Below are positions 30,042-39,262 of a stretch of DNA of 64,000 bases, in pieces. This DNA is from Paulinella micropora (taxonomy: Eukaryota; Cercozoa; Imbricatea; Euglyphida; Paulinellidae). The DNA is taken from the NCBI GenBank assembly GCA_019918135.1, contig WBZZ01002985.1, positions 32,962 to 96,961 on the forward strand, in the 5' to 3' direction. The notes beneath the pieces were generated by a model. That model saw only the letters and a program-made list of their open reading frames with translations. It was not told the origin of the DNA and ran no database searches. Position 1 is the first letter of the stretch, and every line of letters begins with the position of its first letter. Both the position numbers and the translations under genes were made by a program.

Positions 30042-32669
30042 ATGTACCAGCAAGTGTGCCAACGAGCGCCCCTGCACCTGCGGCGGTTTTGTCGGTACCA
30101 AGGGACCGCCCTGGGGGCGTGGACCCTGTTTACGGCTATCCTGCTCGCGCGGACGGCGCCGGGGAGCGCGGCGGGGGCCGAGGTCGTCTGGCTCGCGGCC
30201 GCGGTGTTGTGGTGTGTGGCCCAGGGCCTGGGGCTGCTGTTCCTGTGCCTGTGCCTGCGCCTGCCCGCGTCGTGGCGGGCCGTGTGCGGCGTCGGGCACT
30301 ACGACGTGCGCTACGTGCACTCGTGGCTGTACCGGGAAGGGGCCCCGGGCCTGACGTACCTGCTGTTCGTGGTGACCTTCTGCGAGGCCTTCATGTTCCA
30401 GTACAACGCGCCCGCCCTGCTGCTGCTGGCACTGGTCGCTAACGGCAGCCGCTACCTGGCTTTGTACGAGATGCTGTGCTGGCTGGACGTGCACGAGGAC
30501 TGGTCGGCGCAAGCGGACGAGGCCACCCCGTCGGTGTACCTGCTGATCCGGTACGTGGGTTCCCTGGCGCAGCTGCGCCTGTTCGTCGGCGCGATGCTCG
30601 TGTACTCGGCCGTGCAGCACCTGTGCCTGGTCGCGTGGCTGTTCTGGGGCGGGCCGCCCCTGCTGCCGCCGCACAGCCTGGCCGGCCTGCGCGAGGACCT
30701 GCAGTGGGTCCTGGCGCAGAGCGCCGGGCCCCCCGCCGGGGGCGGCCACTCGCCGGACGCCGCGCCCTGGCGGCTCGAGGTCTGGGCCGCCGCGCCCGCC
30801 GAGCTAGCCTCGCTGCCGCCCTGGGCCCGCGACCTGTGGGGCGCCGGCGACTGTCCCTCGTCGGCCGTCCCCTGGCCGGCGGTGGCCGAGGTCGCCCGGA
30901 CCCCTCCGTGGGTGTACCGGCACGCCTGGTATCCGCACCAGGCCGCCCCCGCGCGCACCAGCTTCCACCTGCCGCTGGGAGCGGCCGGGGCTGGGCGCAC
31001 GTGGGTGTGGTACACCGACCGGACCACGGGCCTGAGCTGTGCCTGGGCCTGCCCGCGCGCCAACAGCTCGGCGGGGTGCGCCCGGCTCGCGCTGCCCAAC
31101 CTGACCACGGCCGACCCCCTGGCGTGGCTGGCGGCGCTGTGGGGCGGCGACCCGCTCGGGCCCGCCTGGTTGCTCATCACCGCCGCGGCACACCCGGCCA
31201 GCCCGGAGGGCTCCGTGCCGGCCGACCTGCGGCGGGTGCTGGCCCTGGCCCAGGAGGCGGCGCGCGCGGTGGGCCCGGCGGAGCCCCCCGCCCCGGCGGC
31301 CGGGCTGCGCCTGCTGGCGGGCGCGCGGCTGGTGCGGGAGGAAATCGCGCGCCAGACCTGCTGGGCGCTGCCGCGCCCGCTCGCGGCCAGGCCCGAGCTG
31401 CGGCGCGAGCTGGCGGCGGCCGGCGCCCCGGACGACGCGGCGTTGGAGGCCGAGTGCCGCGAATGGCGCGTGGTCAAGCGAGACTTCCGGCGGCTGGCGC
31501 TCGGCCGCAACCTGTCCCTGCACTGGCTGCGCCTCCTGTTCCTCGGCCTCCTGTCCGTCCGGGCGGTCGGCACCGGCGCGTGCTGGGGGCCGGCGCGGGC
31601 GTGGGGCGCGGCCGCGGAGCGACCGCTGGTCCGGTGCTACCGCGAGCAGCTGGACCGCCTGTGCTGCTGGTCGGCCTGCTGCTGCGTGCTGGGCACGGTC
31701 GCCCTCGTGCCGGCCCTGCTCACGGGCCCGCTGTCCTTGCTCGTGCGCTGGGACGCCCGGGCCCTGGGGTGCCTGCTCCTGGCCCTGGGCGCCGGCGGCC
31801 TGCTGTCCTGGCTGCTGTGCGTGCCGCTGGCGGCCCGGGTCGCGCTGCGCCTGTGCCAGAACGCGTGGGGGGACGCGGGCCTCCGGGAGCTGGAGCGCAC
31901 GGCCGCGTCGGCCTCCTGCCTGCGCCCGGGGCCGGCGGCCGCCGGGGACGACGCGGAAGCCGCCCGCACGCCGCCGCCGGCGGGCCCGCTGCCGTGGTAC
32001 GTCCGCCACGTGACCGAGTGCTACGTGGCGCTGTGGTCCCTGTTCTGGAGCACGTGCGCCCTGGTGCCGCTGGCGGCCTACCTGTCGCCCTGGCCGTGGT
32101 TCGTGGGGACCGACCGCCTGCTGGACCTGCCCCCCCCGTCCGCCGTGCTCGTGCTCGTGCTGGCCGCCGTGCCAGTGGGCCTCGCGCTGCCGTGGGGCTG
32201 GGTGCGCGACGAGTCCAGCGCGCTGCGCGGCGCCGGGCCCGCCGCCGCCGACGAACAGTACCGCGAGCTCTGGTACGACCAGGTCCGCGACTACCGCGAG
32301 TGGCGGGCGGGCCTGGCGCCCGGCCCGCCGCCCGGCGCGGTGCGCTGCACTCCCCCCGGCGGCGCGGCCCAGACCGAACGAGACCTGCGCCACGTGGCGG
32401 CCGTGTGCGCGTCGCTAGACCCGTCGCAGCTCGGGCTGCTGCTGGCGTTCCTGACGGACCGGTGCACCGAGCTGGCGCGGCGGGACCCCCCACCACGGCC
32501 GGCCGGGGACCCCGGCCGCGGGGACACGGACCGCGGGGACACGAGCCGCGAGGACACGGACCGCGGGGACACGAGCCGCGGGGACACGGACCGCGGGGAC
32601 ACGAGCCGCGGGGACACGGACCGCGGGGACACGAGCCGCGGGGGAGAGGAGGAAGAGGAAGGGAGCTGA
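30042..32669 (+). CDS. polytopic membrane protein with charged repeat tail
   Basis: 875 residues from ATG 30042. An N-terminal cluster of hydrophobic helices (about residues 20-45, 50-72, 100-140, 185-210) is followed by a ~280-residue loop with Cys and N-glycosylation sites (NSSAG, NLTTAD). A second membrane cluster follows (about residues 485-505, 540-570, 575-605, 660-690, 695-720). The cytosolic end finishes in RGDTDRGDTS-type repeats encoded by 32511-32643. The two-cluster topology resembles a transporter or channel, but I see no signature motif. A long overlapping ORF in another frame is a composition shadow. Confidence 0.75.
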   Translation: MYQQVCQRAPLHLRRFCRYQGTALGAWTLFTAILLARTAPGSAAGAEVVWLAAAVLWCVAQGLGLLFLCLCLRLPASWRAVCGVGHYDVRYVHSWLYREGAPGLTYLLFVVTFCEAFMFQYNAPALLLLALVANGSRYLALYEMLCWLDVHEDWSAQADEATPSVYLLIRYVGSLAQLRLFVGAMLVYSAVQHLCLVAWLFWGGPPLLPPHSLAGLREDLQWVLAQSAGPPAGGGHSPDAAPWRLEVWAAAPAELASLPPWARDLWGAGDCPSSAVPWPAVAEVARTPPWVYRHAWYPHQAAPARTSFHLPLGAAGAGRTWVWYTDRTTGLSCAWACPRANSSAGCARLALPNLTTADPLAWLAALWGGDPLGPAWLLITAAAHPASPEGSVPADLRRVLALAQEAARAVGPAEPPAPAAGLRLLAGARLVREEIARQTCWALPRPLAARPELRRELAAAGAPDDAALEAECREWRVVKRDFRRLALGRNLSLHWLRLLFLGLLSVRAVGTGACWGPARAWGAAAERPLVRCYREQLDRLCCWSACCCVLGTVALVPALLTGPLSLLVRWDARALGCLLLALGAGGLLSWLLCVPLAARVALRLCQNAWGDAGLRELERTAASASCLRPGPAAAGDDAEAARTPPPAGPLPWYVRHVTECYVALWSLFWSTCALVPLAAYLSPWPWFVGTDRLLDLPPPSAVLVLVLAAVPVGLALPWGWVRDESSALRGAGPAAADEQYRELWYDQVRDYREWRAGLAPGPPPGAVRCTPPGGAAQTERDLRHVAAVCASLDPSQLGLLLAFLTDRCTELARRDPPPRPAGDPGRGDTDRGDTSREDTDRGDTSRGDTDRGDTSRGDTDRGDTSRGGEEEEEGS
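32511..32643 (+). repeat. 30-bp coding tandem repeat
   Basis: Units of CGGGGACACGGACCGCGGGG followed by ACACGAGCCG, about four copies. In frame they encode RGDTDRGDTS. Length variation would change the tail without breaking the frame. Confidence 0.85.
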
Positions 32670-32969
32670 CCCCCCCCCGCTCCGAAGCACCACGGCCGGC
32701 GCCGGGCGGCCCCGGCCGGCGCCACCCGGCTGGCAGGTTCTGTGGGGCCGGCGGGCCCCGGCCCGGACCTAGCAATCAATCTCCCCCCTCTCCCCTCTAG
32801 CCGGCCGGCGCCGGCCGGGTCCGGTTTTTTTCTCTTGGCTAGCCTACGGGTATTTTAAAGACTGACTGAAACTGTACACGGGCAGCGTGGCGAAACGCAG
32901 CCCCCCTACCTCCTACTCCGGCTTCGGCGAAGTCACGACGGCCCTCCTGCCCCGGCTTGGCTGCAGGCC
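32670..32969. other. short spacer between convergent genes
   Basis: CGGCCGGCGCCGG-type motifs near 32690-32820, then a short AT-rich patch (TTTTTTTCTCTTGG, GTATTTTAAAGACTG) that may serve 3' processing. No gene. Confidence 0.4.
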
Positions 32970-33740
32970 TTAGACTAGTCTGCTTAGCCCCGTCGGGGAG
33001 ACAGGGGGCGGAGTGTTCCCTGGCCTCGCGCGCCGGAAGTCCCAGCCCGGCTGGAACCTAGTAGTAGCCGGCCGGCGCGTGGTCGCGGCGCCGGCCGAGA
33101 CGGCATACGACAGGTCCGTGGCCCGGGCCAGCTCCGGATCTGCCTCGAGCAGACGCGCGCACACCTCTGGCACGCTCAGGTGCTGGGCCAACAGCGAAGT
33201 TAGGGCCGCCTCGAAACGGAGCAGCAGGCCCAGGCGCTGCTTCAGCCTACGGGCCAGTTGTGCGCCGCCGGGCAGCTCGCGGCCTAGCGGCGGCCTGTCC
33301 GACAAACGGCCGCGCAGCAGCAGCCGCCCGCCCCGGTAGGCCTGCCAGCCGCACTGCCAGGTGGACCCCGGGGCCGGGCGCACGGCCAAGGCCAGCAGTT
33401 TGAGCACACAGGAGGGCACGAGGGTGTCCAGCGCCTGCTCCAGCGTCGGCCGCTTCTCTGCCGGGGCTGGGGCGCGGGTGAGCTCCGTCGTGTGCAACGA
33501 CGCCGACACGTCCACTCCGGGCAGCAGGGCCACCACGAGCTCGGCGTGCACTTCCCCGACGGCGGGGCAGCAGGAAGCAGGCGGCGCGGCCAGCGAGTCG
33601 GGCACGGGAGCGGACAGCACGGGGGCGGAGAGTGGGGCAGGAGAAGAGAGTAGGTCGTCGGGTACTGGGGCTGGCGGGGCCAAGCGCTGCTGCTGCTGCT
33701 GTTGCTGGACCAGCCTCGAGGCTCGGCGGCGGCGTCCCAT
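32970..33740 (-). CDS. unknown protein with poly-Gln tract
   Basis: 256 residues from ATG 33740 (MGRRRRASRLVQQQQ). This start is preferred over longer non-ATG extensions because the upstream sequence is promoter-like. A run of seven Gln is followed by a Pro/Ala/Ser linker, then a compact C-terminal domain of mixed helices and strands (TLEQALDTLVPSCVLKLL, TWQCGWQAYRGGRLLLRG, LARRLKQRLGLLLRFEAAL). I do not recognise the family. Confidence 0.55.
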   Translation of the reverse strand: MGRRRRASRLVQQQQQQQRLAPPAPVPDDLLSSPAPLSAPVLSAPVPDSLAAPPASCCPAVGEVHAELVVALLPGVDVSASLHTTELTRAPAPAEKRPTLEQALDTLVPSCVLKLLALAVRPAPGSTWQCGWQAYRGGRLLLRGRLSDRPPLGRELPGGAQLARRLKQRLGLLLRFEAALTSLLAQHLSVPEVCARLLEADPELARATDLSYAVSAGAATTRRPATTRFQPGWDFRRARPGNTPPPVSPTGLSRLV

Positions 33741-34120
33741 GCGAGTTACCACCAGCTGAATTGTGTCGCCGCCCCGCAGCGCACCGCCCGCCCGCGGCGC
33801 CCCCGCGCCTCCCTCACCAGGGGGGGGAGAGGACGCGCGCGCGGGGGGTGCCCCAGTACGAGCCGGCGCGCGCCGGCGGGCGCGAGCAGGGGGGGGGGCG
33901 CCCCTGTGCGCCGGCGGGAAGGGGGGAAGGGAGAGGCGCCCGCGCGCCGGTGGGGAAAGAGGGGGGGAGGGAAGGAGGGGGGCGGGCCAGCGTTCCGTAG
34001 GGCCCCGCTTGGCCCCGCTTGGCCCCGCCACCCCCTGCTGGCCCAAGTCGTACCCGAGGGGCCGCACACTAGGCCGACCGTGGCGAGTGCCTGCAGGGCG
34101 GGCACAAAACCTACCCGGCG
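33741..34120. other. divergent promoter region
   Basis: GC-rich with G runs at 33820-33985 and a duplicated CTTGGCCCCG (34006-34027). GGGCACAAAACC just before the ATG at 34121 contains the GGCACAAAA element seen before the F-box genes. Confidence 0.4.
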
Positions 34121-34852
34121 ATGCGCAGCAGCGTCTGGACGGCTTCCCCCGGTTCGTGCCCCTGGGGTGGCTACAATGGCACTCTCCCGCCCTGCTACCC
34201 TGGCCCGCGGGGTTTCTCGTACCACCAGCCTACCGACAGCTGCGGGGGCCCGGACGAGCGCGCCTGGGGCCTAACGCCGTGCGAGCTGGATCCTGGTGGT
34301 TGCGTACCCACCCAGGACGGGTGGTACCAGGGGCTGTCGTCCCTGCCGTGCCAGGACTGCGTAACCAGAATAGCTTCGTGGGACGAGCGCTACTACTGGC
34401 CAGATGGTTTTGTCCGGCACTTCTGGACGCTGACCGGCGGTCTGGTAGTACCGACAAGCTACAACGCGGCCTTTTTTACTTTTGTCCCACTGGGTAACGA
34501 CCAGTACCACCTCCTAGCGAACGCGGGGCAGCACAAGGTGTGGGCTACTACCGAGGGCGGGCTAGTTACCGGAGAGGCCGACGGCACGGTGCCCTGGCGC
34601 GCCGCCACCGACGTCTTTGCCATTCGGCCCAGCTTCCTGGAGAGTGCCAACTCCTGGTACTACGAGATCCGCGCGGGCAGCCAGTGCGTGAGCCTGCCGA
34701 CGCTGGGAACTCGCGGCTGGGTCATCACCGACACCTGCGGTGATTCAAACTACCCGGCCGGCTGGGAGAGATATTTGCTCTGGGACTGCCCCCAGACAGA
34801 GGTTGGTCCCCGGCGCTACGAAGGGGACGGCTCTGGGGCTCATGCCCGCTAG
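34121..34852 (+). CDS. unknown Cys- and Trp-rich protein
   Basis: 243 residues from ATG 34121. Ten or so Cys residues, mostly in the first 90 (SCGGPDERAWG, CVPTQDGWYQG, LPCQDCVTR), then a beta-rich stretch (FFTFVPLGNDQYHLLANAGQ, HKVWATTEGG, SWYYEIRAGSQCVSLP) whose spacing recalls a beta-trefoil. No N-terminal signal peptide is seen. I would not assign a lectin role without a structure match. Confidence 0.65.
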   Translation: MRSSVWTASPGSCPWGGYNGTLPPCYPGPRGFSYHQPTDSCGGPDERAWGLTPCELDPGGCVPTQDGWYQGLSSLPCQDCVTRIASWDERYYWPDGFVRHFWTLTGGLVVPTSYNAAFFTFVPLGNDQYHLLANAGQHKVWATTEGGLVTGEADGTVPWRAATDVFAIRPSFLESANSWYYEIRAGSQCVSLPTLGTRGWVITDTCGDSNYPAGWERYLLWDCPQTEVGPRRYEGDGSGAHAR

Positions 34853-35037
34853 CTGTCCTGCCTGGCGTGCCCAGGGCTCGCCAATGGGGAGAGAGCGCTC
34901 TTTTCTTTCTCCCTCTTCGCCCGAAACCCTCTTTTTCGTGGCCCGCGGCAGAGGTGGCGTAGCACGGAAGGGGGGGGGGCGGGGTATGTCAGGGGAGGGG
35001 AGAGCGAGAACAGCAGCGCTTGATTGATTCACGGTTT

Positions 35038-35043
35038 TTTTAT
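35038..35043 (-). terminator. poly(A) signal of the 104-aa gene
   Basis: TTTATT on the plus strand 81 bases after the stop at 35124. Confidence 0.5.
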
Positions 35044-35123
35044 TAACGGGGACGCTGTTTGGCCGGCACAGAGACCAGGTTTCCTTCTTTCTCCGGGCCG
35101 GGCAAGAGTGGCCAAGAGGGTGA

Positions 35124-35438
35124 CTATTGTTTCTTGTCCTCCAGCGGGACGGCAGGGGGCTGCACGTGCGGAAACAGCTGTTTGAACCTCGTCACCGCTC
35201 CGTCCCAGACTGCTTGTTCATCGTACCTCAGGGCGCCCTCGCTATCAGTGTACGTGCCTTTTGTCGATAAAGTAATCCTTGCTGTCTGCAGTACTTCTGT
35301 CATGGAATTAGTTAATTCTCTCTCTTTACCCTTTCTGAGCTTTTGCCTTGGCTGCTTATCGAGAGTGTTCGGTGGTAGCGGCCCCGGGAGAACAAAGTCG
35401 TGATCGTGGCTTGCTATCTTTCGTAAGGCCTCGCGCAT
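35124..35438 (-). CDS. small hypothetical protein
   Basis: 104 residues from ATG 35436-35438. Lys/Arg-rich centre (KQPRQKLRKGKERELTNSM), no membrane segment. It sits directly downstream of the origin-binding helicase gene in the same direction. Base composition is more balanced than in the surrounding spacers, which supports a real gene. Function unknown. Confidence 0.5.
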   Translation of the reverse strand: MREALRKIASHDHDFVLPGPLPPNTLDKQPRQKLRKGKERELTNSMTEVLQTARITLSTKGTYTDSEGALRYDEQAVWDGAVTRFKQLFPHVQPPAVPLEDKKQ

Positions 35439-35486
35439 TATACACCATCTGTCTGGTAACAGGCCTCATCTGTCTGGTAACAGGCC

Positions 35487-38400
35487 TCAGCTACAAACCT
35501 TTATAGGTACAAAAATACTACCAAGTGGTATTAGCCGTGATTTCTGTTTTTTTGCAGCAACCCCGCCAGCTTCTTTTGGTCCAGAACAGAGACGCCTTTG
35601 TTTCTTCAGGGGAGGGCCGGCCCCCCCGGGGTCTGGCTCGGGCGTGGCGGTCGTGGTCACGAAGCCCGGGTCCTCCGCCAGCTCTCTCACCAACGCCAGC
35701 GGGTCTATCGTTGCGCCGGTATCGCCCTGGCCCCCCGCCTCCTCTGGCTGTTTGGGCCGCTGCAAGAAACTCGCGCCCTGCAACAACAGCACGCGGTAAG
35801 AGGCGTGCCTCTGTCCCGTCTGCACGTCCCTGCGGCGCGCCCGCTGCTTACCACTCGTTTCCAACCTTGCGAAGCCGGACTTGACGCACGTGCTGAAGAA
35901 CAGTTGGAGCAGCGCCCGGCAGGCATTGATGGACAGGCCGGTACTCGTACCTGGGGCGCCCCGCGCCAGCCGGTTCAGCGTCTTTTGCTCTAGGTAAAAC
36001 CTGTACGGTTCGGACCAGAGCACATGGCCGTTGCGAAACAAGATTTCTATCTGCGCTTGGTTGTGCCGGAGCGTGTCCAAAGAAACCGGCTCACCGCCCA
36101 ACAGCCTCTGCATGGGGTGTGGCGCGGGCCCGCTGTCGGGGGGCTGTCCAGCAGTAGCGTAGCCAGGGCCTCGAGAAACAACACACGGCTGCCGTAGCTG
36201 TGTTCCCGCCGTGCGGACAAGGGGCGGCCCGTCCGCTCCAGCTCCTGCCACTCTGCCAGCGCCCAGCCCTGCAGGAGCTCCTGTCGACCGCTCACGCGGT
36301 ACCACGCGGCCAGCAGGTCCAGAGTGCCCTGGTGGGCCGCGAGCTGGCAGGCAGTGCGGTAGTCAAGGGCCTGCCTCGCAGACGGGTGCCTCAGCAACAA
36401 GCGTAGGTAGCCTAGCCTGTCGAGCGCGGAGCGGGCCGACCCGGCGACCGCGCCGTCGCCCGTAGTGGTCCCCTGCAATAGTGCAGGCAGGGTGTGCTGC
36501 CCCTGCTCGCGCTGCTCGTGCAGCACAATCTCCCTGCGCAGCTCCTGGTTGCTGAGGGTCACGGCCGCTGCCTGCAGCTGCTGGACCGCCGCCTCCCTGG
36601 CCTCCCGGCACTGTTTTCGCCGCTCCTCGTCCTCCTGGTTCAGGCGCTGGTGCAGCTCCTCGGACGTGTCGCCCGGCCACCGAAACCACTCCTCTGCCGG
36701 CGGCAACGGCACCTGCGCGAAGTCTACGGGCTCCAGCCGGTCGCAGCCCATCTGCCACAGGTAGTGGCAGAACGCGTCCTTTGCTCGGTACCTAGCCAGG
36801 TTCTTCTCTAGGGTCGCGTACGCCACGGCCACGAAGAACCAGTCCCGTTGCGGCGCTAGCCGCCCGAACTCGTCCATCTCCAGGCGGAACATGAACTGCG
36901 CGGGCAGGCTGTCGTCGGGCGCCAGGCGCTGCGCTACCACCTTGTGCGCCAGCGAGGCTTCCACGTCCGCCAGGGTCAGCGGCGCGTCCGTGGAGACGAA
37001 GGGTGTCTTGATGTACACGTGCATCTCTTGCACGCTCCGGACCCGGCAGCTCATCTGTGCGTAGTCACGCATCAACACGTTGTTGTTGTCCACCAAGACG
37101 TAGCACGAGTGGAAATGCCGGCCCGCGAAGCTGCACCCGAAGGTCAGCGTGCACGTGAAGCACACGTACGCCAGCTTCTTCCACACCTCCGACAGGTCGC
37201 CCTGGAAATCTTGGGCGTAGCCCTCGCCCAGGTCCCGCCTCAGCTCGTCGCGGCCGCGCCGCCCGAAATAGCAGCGCATGCTCAGGTTACGTACTTGCTT
37301 GCTCACGCGGTCGCTGAGCGCCAGTGCTTCCTTGCGGCTGCCCGCTGCGACTACCACGCGCTTGCCGCTCAGGAGGTCTAGCTTCAATTTCTGCTCCAGG
37401 CTCGTGCGCGACTTGTGCTCGAAGTAGCGCCGGTCCCCTTGCTGGCGGTGGCTGTTGGCTCGCAGGTACGTCGCGCTCCTGCCCGGCCCCCGGATAGCCT
37501 GCAGCACCTCGAGCGTCCGCGGGGTCATGAACGCGTCCAGCGCCACAATCGCGTCCGCCCGCCTGATCAACATCTCCAGCGTACGCAGGTTCTCTTCTTC
37601 ACGGCTAGAGTTCAAACCCTGCGTCGCTTGGAACAGGGCGCTCTCCGCTTCGTCCAGCAGCAAGACGTCATAGTAGATAGCTTTCTGATGCTTCTCCGAT
37701 GCCTGCATCAGGTTGGCCAGAGACTCTAGGGTCCAGATTCCCCGCTCGGAGCCCTCGGCCGTACCGCACTTGAGCTGGAAATTATGCTCTCTCAACGTGT
37801 ATGCCAGCGCGTGGCAGAACGTAAGCCTGCTGGCCACGAAGCCGACGCGCAGTCTGCGCCCGGGCCCCGCGCGTGCTTGCCACAACTTCCACCAGTCCGC
37901 TAGCTCCTGGAACATGCCGTCGGTCCACGCGTCCGGCTTGTCGCCCTGGAGGAGCGCTTTCAGCAGCAGTTCCAGCTGCGTCGTCTTGCCCGCGCCCATG
38001 GGGTCCTTCAGCAACAGAATGTCGTATTCCTGGCTGAGCGTAAAGGGCAAAGCCCAGCCGGAGCACACGTCCTCGCGCCTCGTCACATGATCCGCCAGAC
38101 CGCCCGGCTGCAGCAGTCTCCCCAGTTCTCCAATGACTCCGTAGCCGTCCCGCATCGCTTCTGTCCGCGCCAATCTCGCGCCCAGGCCCTGCCAGGCCCC
38201 GGCCAGGCACTGACATCTCCACCAGAAGTCGCCCTTGCAGACCTGGATCTCCTGCGATTCACACTCCGCGTTCGTGCAGAGCCCGCGGGTTGTCCAGGCG
38301 GGCCAGCGCTGTTTCGGTCCCAGCCCTTGGGTCACCCTCAGCGCTTCGCGCGGCGGCCCGTTCGGCAGCACCTCCTGCAGCCTTCGCGTTCGGAGTTCAT

Positions 38401-38782
38401 CCACAATCCGCCACAGCTTCTCTTCCCCGCCCATCGGCGTGCTGCTGGGCTTCCTGGCCAGCAGGCGCCCCACGCGGCGCTCCGGCTCCTCGCCCGCCGC
38501 CGCTTCGCACAGGCCACAGCGCGCCCGCCACCAGATCTCCTCTCCGTTGTCGTCCAGCGAGATCTCCACGCGCGCCTCGCTCTCGTGCAGATCAGGCTCG
38601 CGCGTTCTGTACGACAGAACGCAGGGCGAGCCCTCTGCTAAGACAGCCATAAATCGCTTGATAAGCAGGGGCCGGTCCTCCCCCGTCACCACTTCGTCTA
38701 GGATCGGAGTCACTGGCTGTGCTAGCGTGCAGTTGATGTACCCGAGCAGGCCGGTAACCCTCTGGCGCAGGGGCTCGATCAA
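35487..38782 (-). CDS. herpesvirus UL9-like replication origin-binding helicase (one frame break)
   Basis: SF2 helicase of the origin-binding protein family found in herpesviruses and many giant viruses. Motif I is KDPMGAGKTTQ (near 37985-38015), motif II LLLDEAESALF (near 37645-37675), and motif VI lies in MRDYAQMSCRVRS (near 37040-37075). Upstream of motif I, Cys pairs (RCGLC; CTNAEC ... WRCQC) suggest a zinc-binding domain. The reading frame changes at a C6 run (plus-strand 36138-36143); the remaining C-terminal ~220 residues continue in the next frame to the TGA at 35487. One missing base explains it. No ATG opens the frame at its 5' end: it begins after a stop near 38836, and the first ATG is at 38650, but residues before it look coding, so the true start is uncertain. 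Confidence 0.85.
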
Positions 38783-38950
38783 ATCCCCTTCGGTGATCGC
38801 GCCGAACCCTGCTGCAGCGGAACGGCCGTCCCCCTAATACACACACACACCTCTGGTGTACGGCCGTTTGTCCTGCAAGCAGGCACACCCTCAATGTCCA
38901 CTCGCCACCTATCAGACCCCGTAGGGGGTTTTGCTCACAGCTGCGGTGGT
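38783..38950. other. upstream region of the origin-binding helicase gene
   Basis: Contains an ACACACACAC tract (38838-38850). The start codon of the helicase may be hidden here by a frame break; no other gene is seen. Confidence 0.35.
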
Positions 38951-39225
38951 GGCACCGGTGGCCTCTCGTCACTGGTACCCACCCGGTGGGTGGTGGCACC
39001 GGTGGCCTCTCGTCACTGGTACCCACCCGGTGGGTGGTGGCACCGGTGGCCTCTCGTCACTGGTACCCACCCGGTGGGTGGTGGCACCGGTGGCCTCTCG
39101 TCACTGGTACCCACCCGGTGGGTGGTGGCACCGGTGGCCTCTCGTCACTGGTACCCACCCGGTGGGTGGTGGCACCGGTGGCCTCTCGTCACTGGTACCC
39201 ACCCGGTGCCTATAGTGGCACCGGT
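38951..39225. repeat. 44-bp iteron-like tandem array, six full units plus a partial
   Basis: Units start GGCACCGGTGGCCTCTCGTC at 38951, 38995, 39039, 39083, 39127, 39171 and (variant) 39217. The period is exactly 44 bases with essentially no sequence differences. Each holds the CACCGGTG palindrome and a CCCACCCGGTGGG near-palindrome. The array lies between the origin-binding helicase and primase genes, the arrangement expected of a replication origin, though binding is not shown. Confidence 0.9.
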
Positions 39226-39262
39226 GGCCCCTCTCCGTTGAGACCCACTTCCTATAAAAAAA

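Noticed and set aside
30476-32800. 774-codon plus-strand ORF overlapping the membrane protein
   Set aside because: Second-frame reading of GC-rich codons, all Pro/Arg/Gly/Ala; the other frame has clear membrane segments.
34121-34852. Ricin-type lectin assignment for the Cys/Trp-rich protein
   Set aside because: Spacing of beta strands is only loosely trefoil-like and the QxW signature is not present.
38951-39225. CRISPR-like array
   Set aside because: Units are directly adjacent with no unique spacers, and no cas gene is present; it is a simple tandem repeat.
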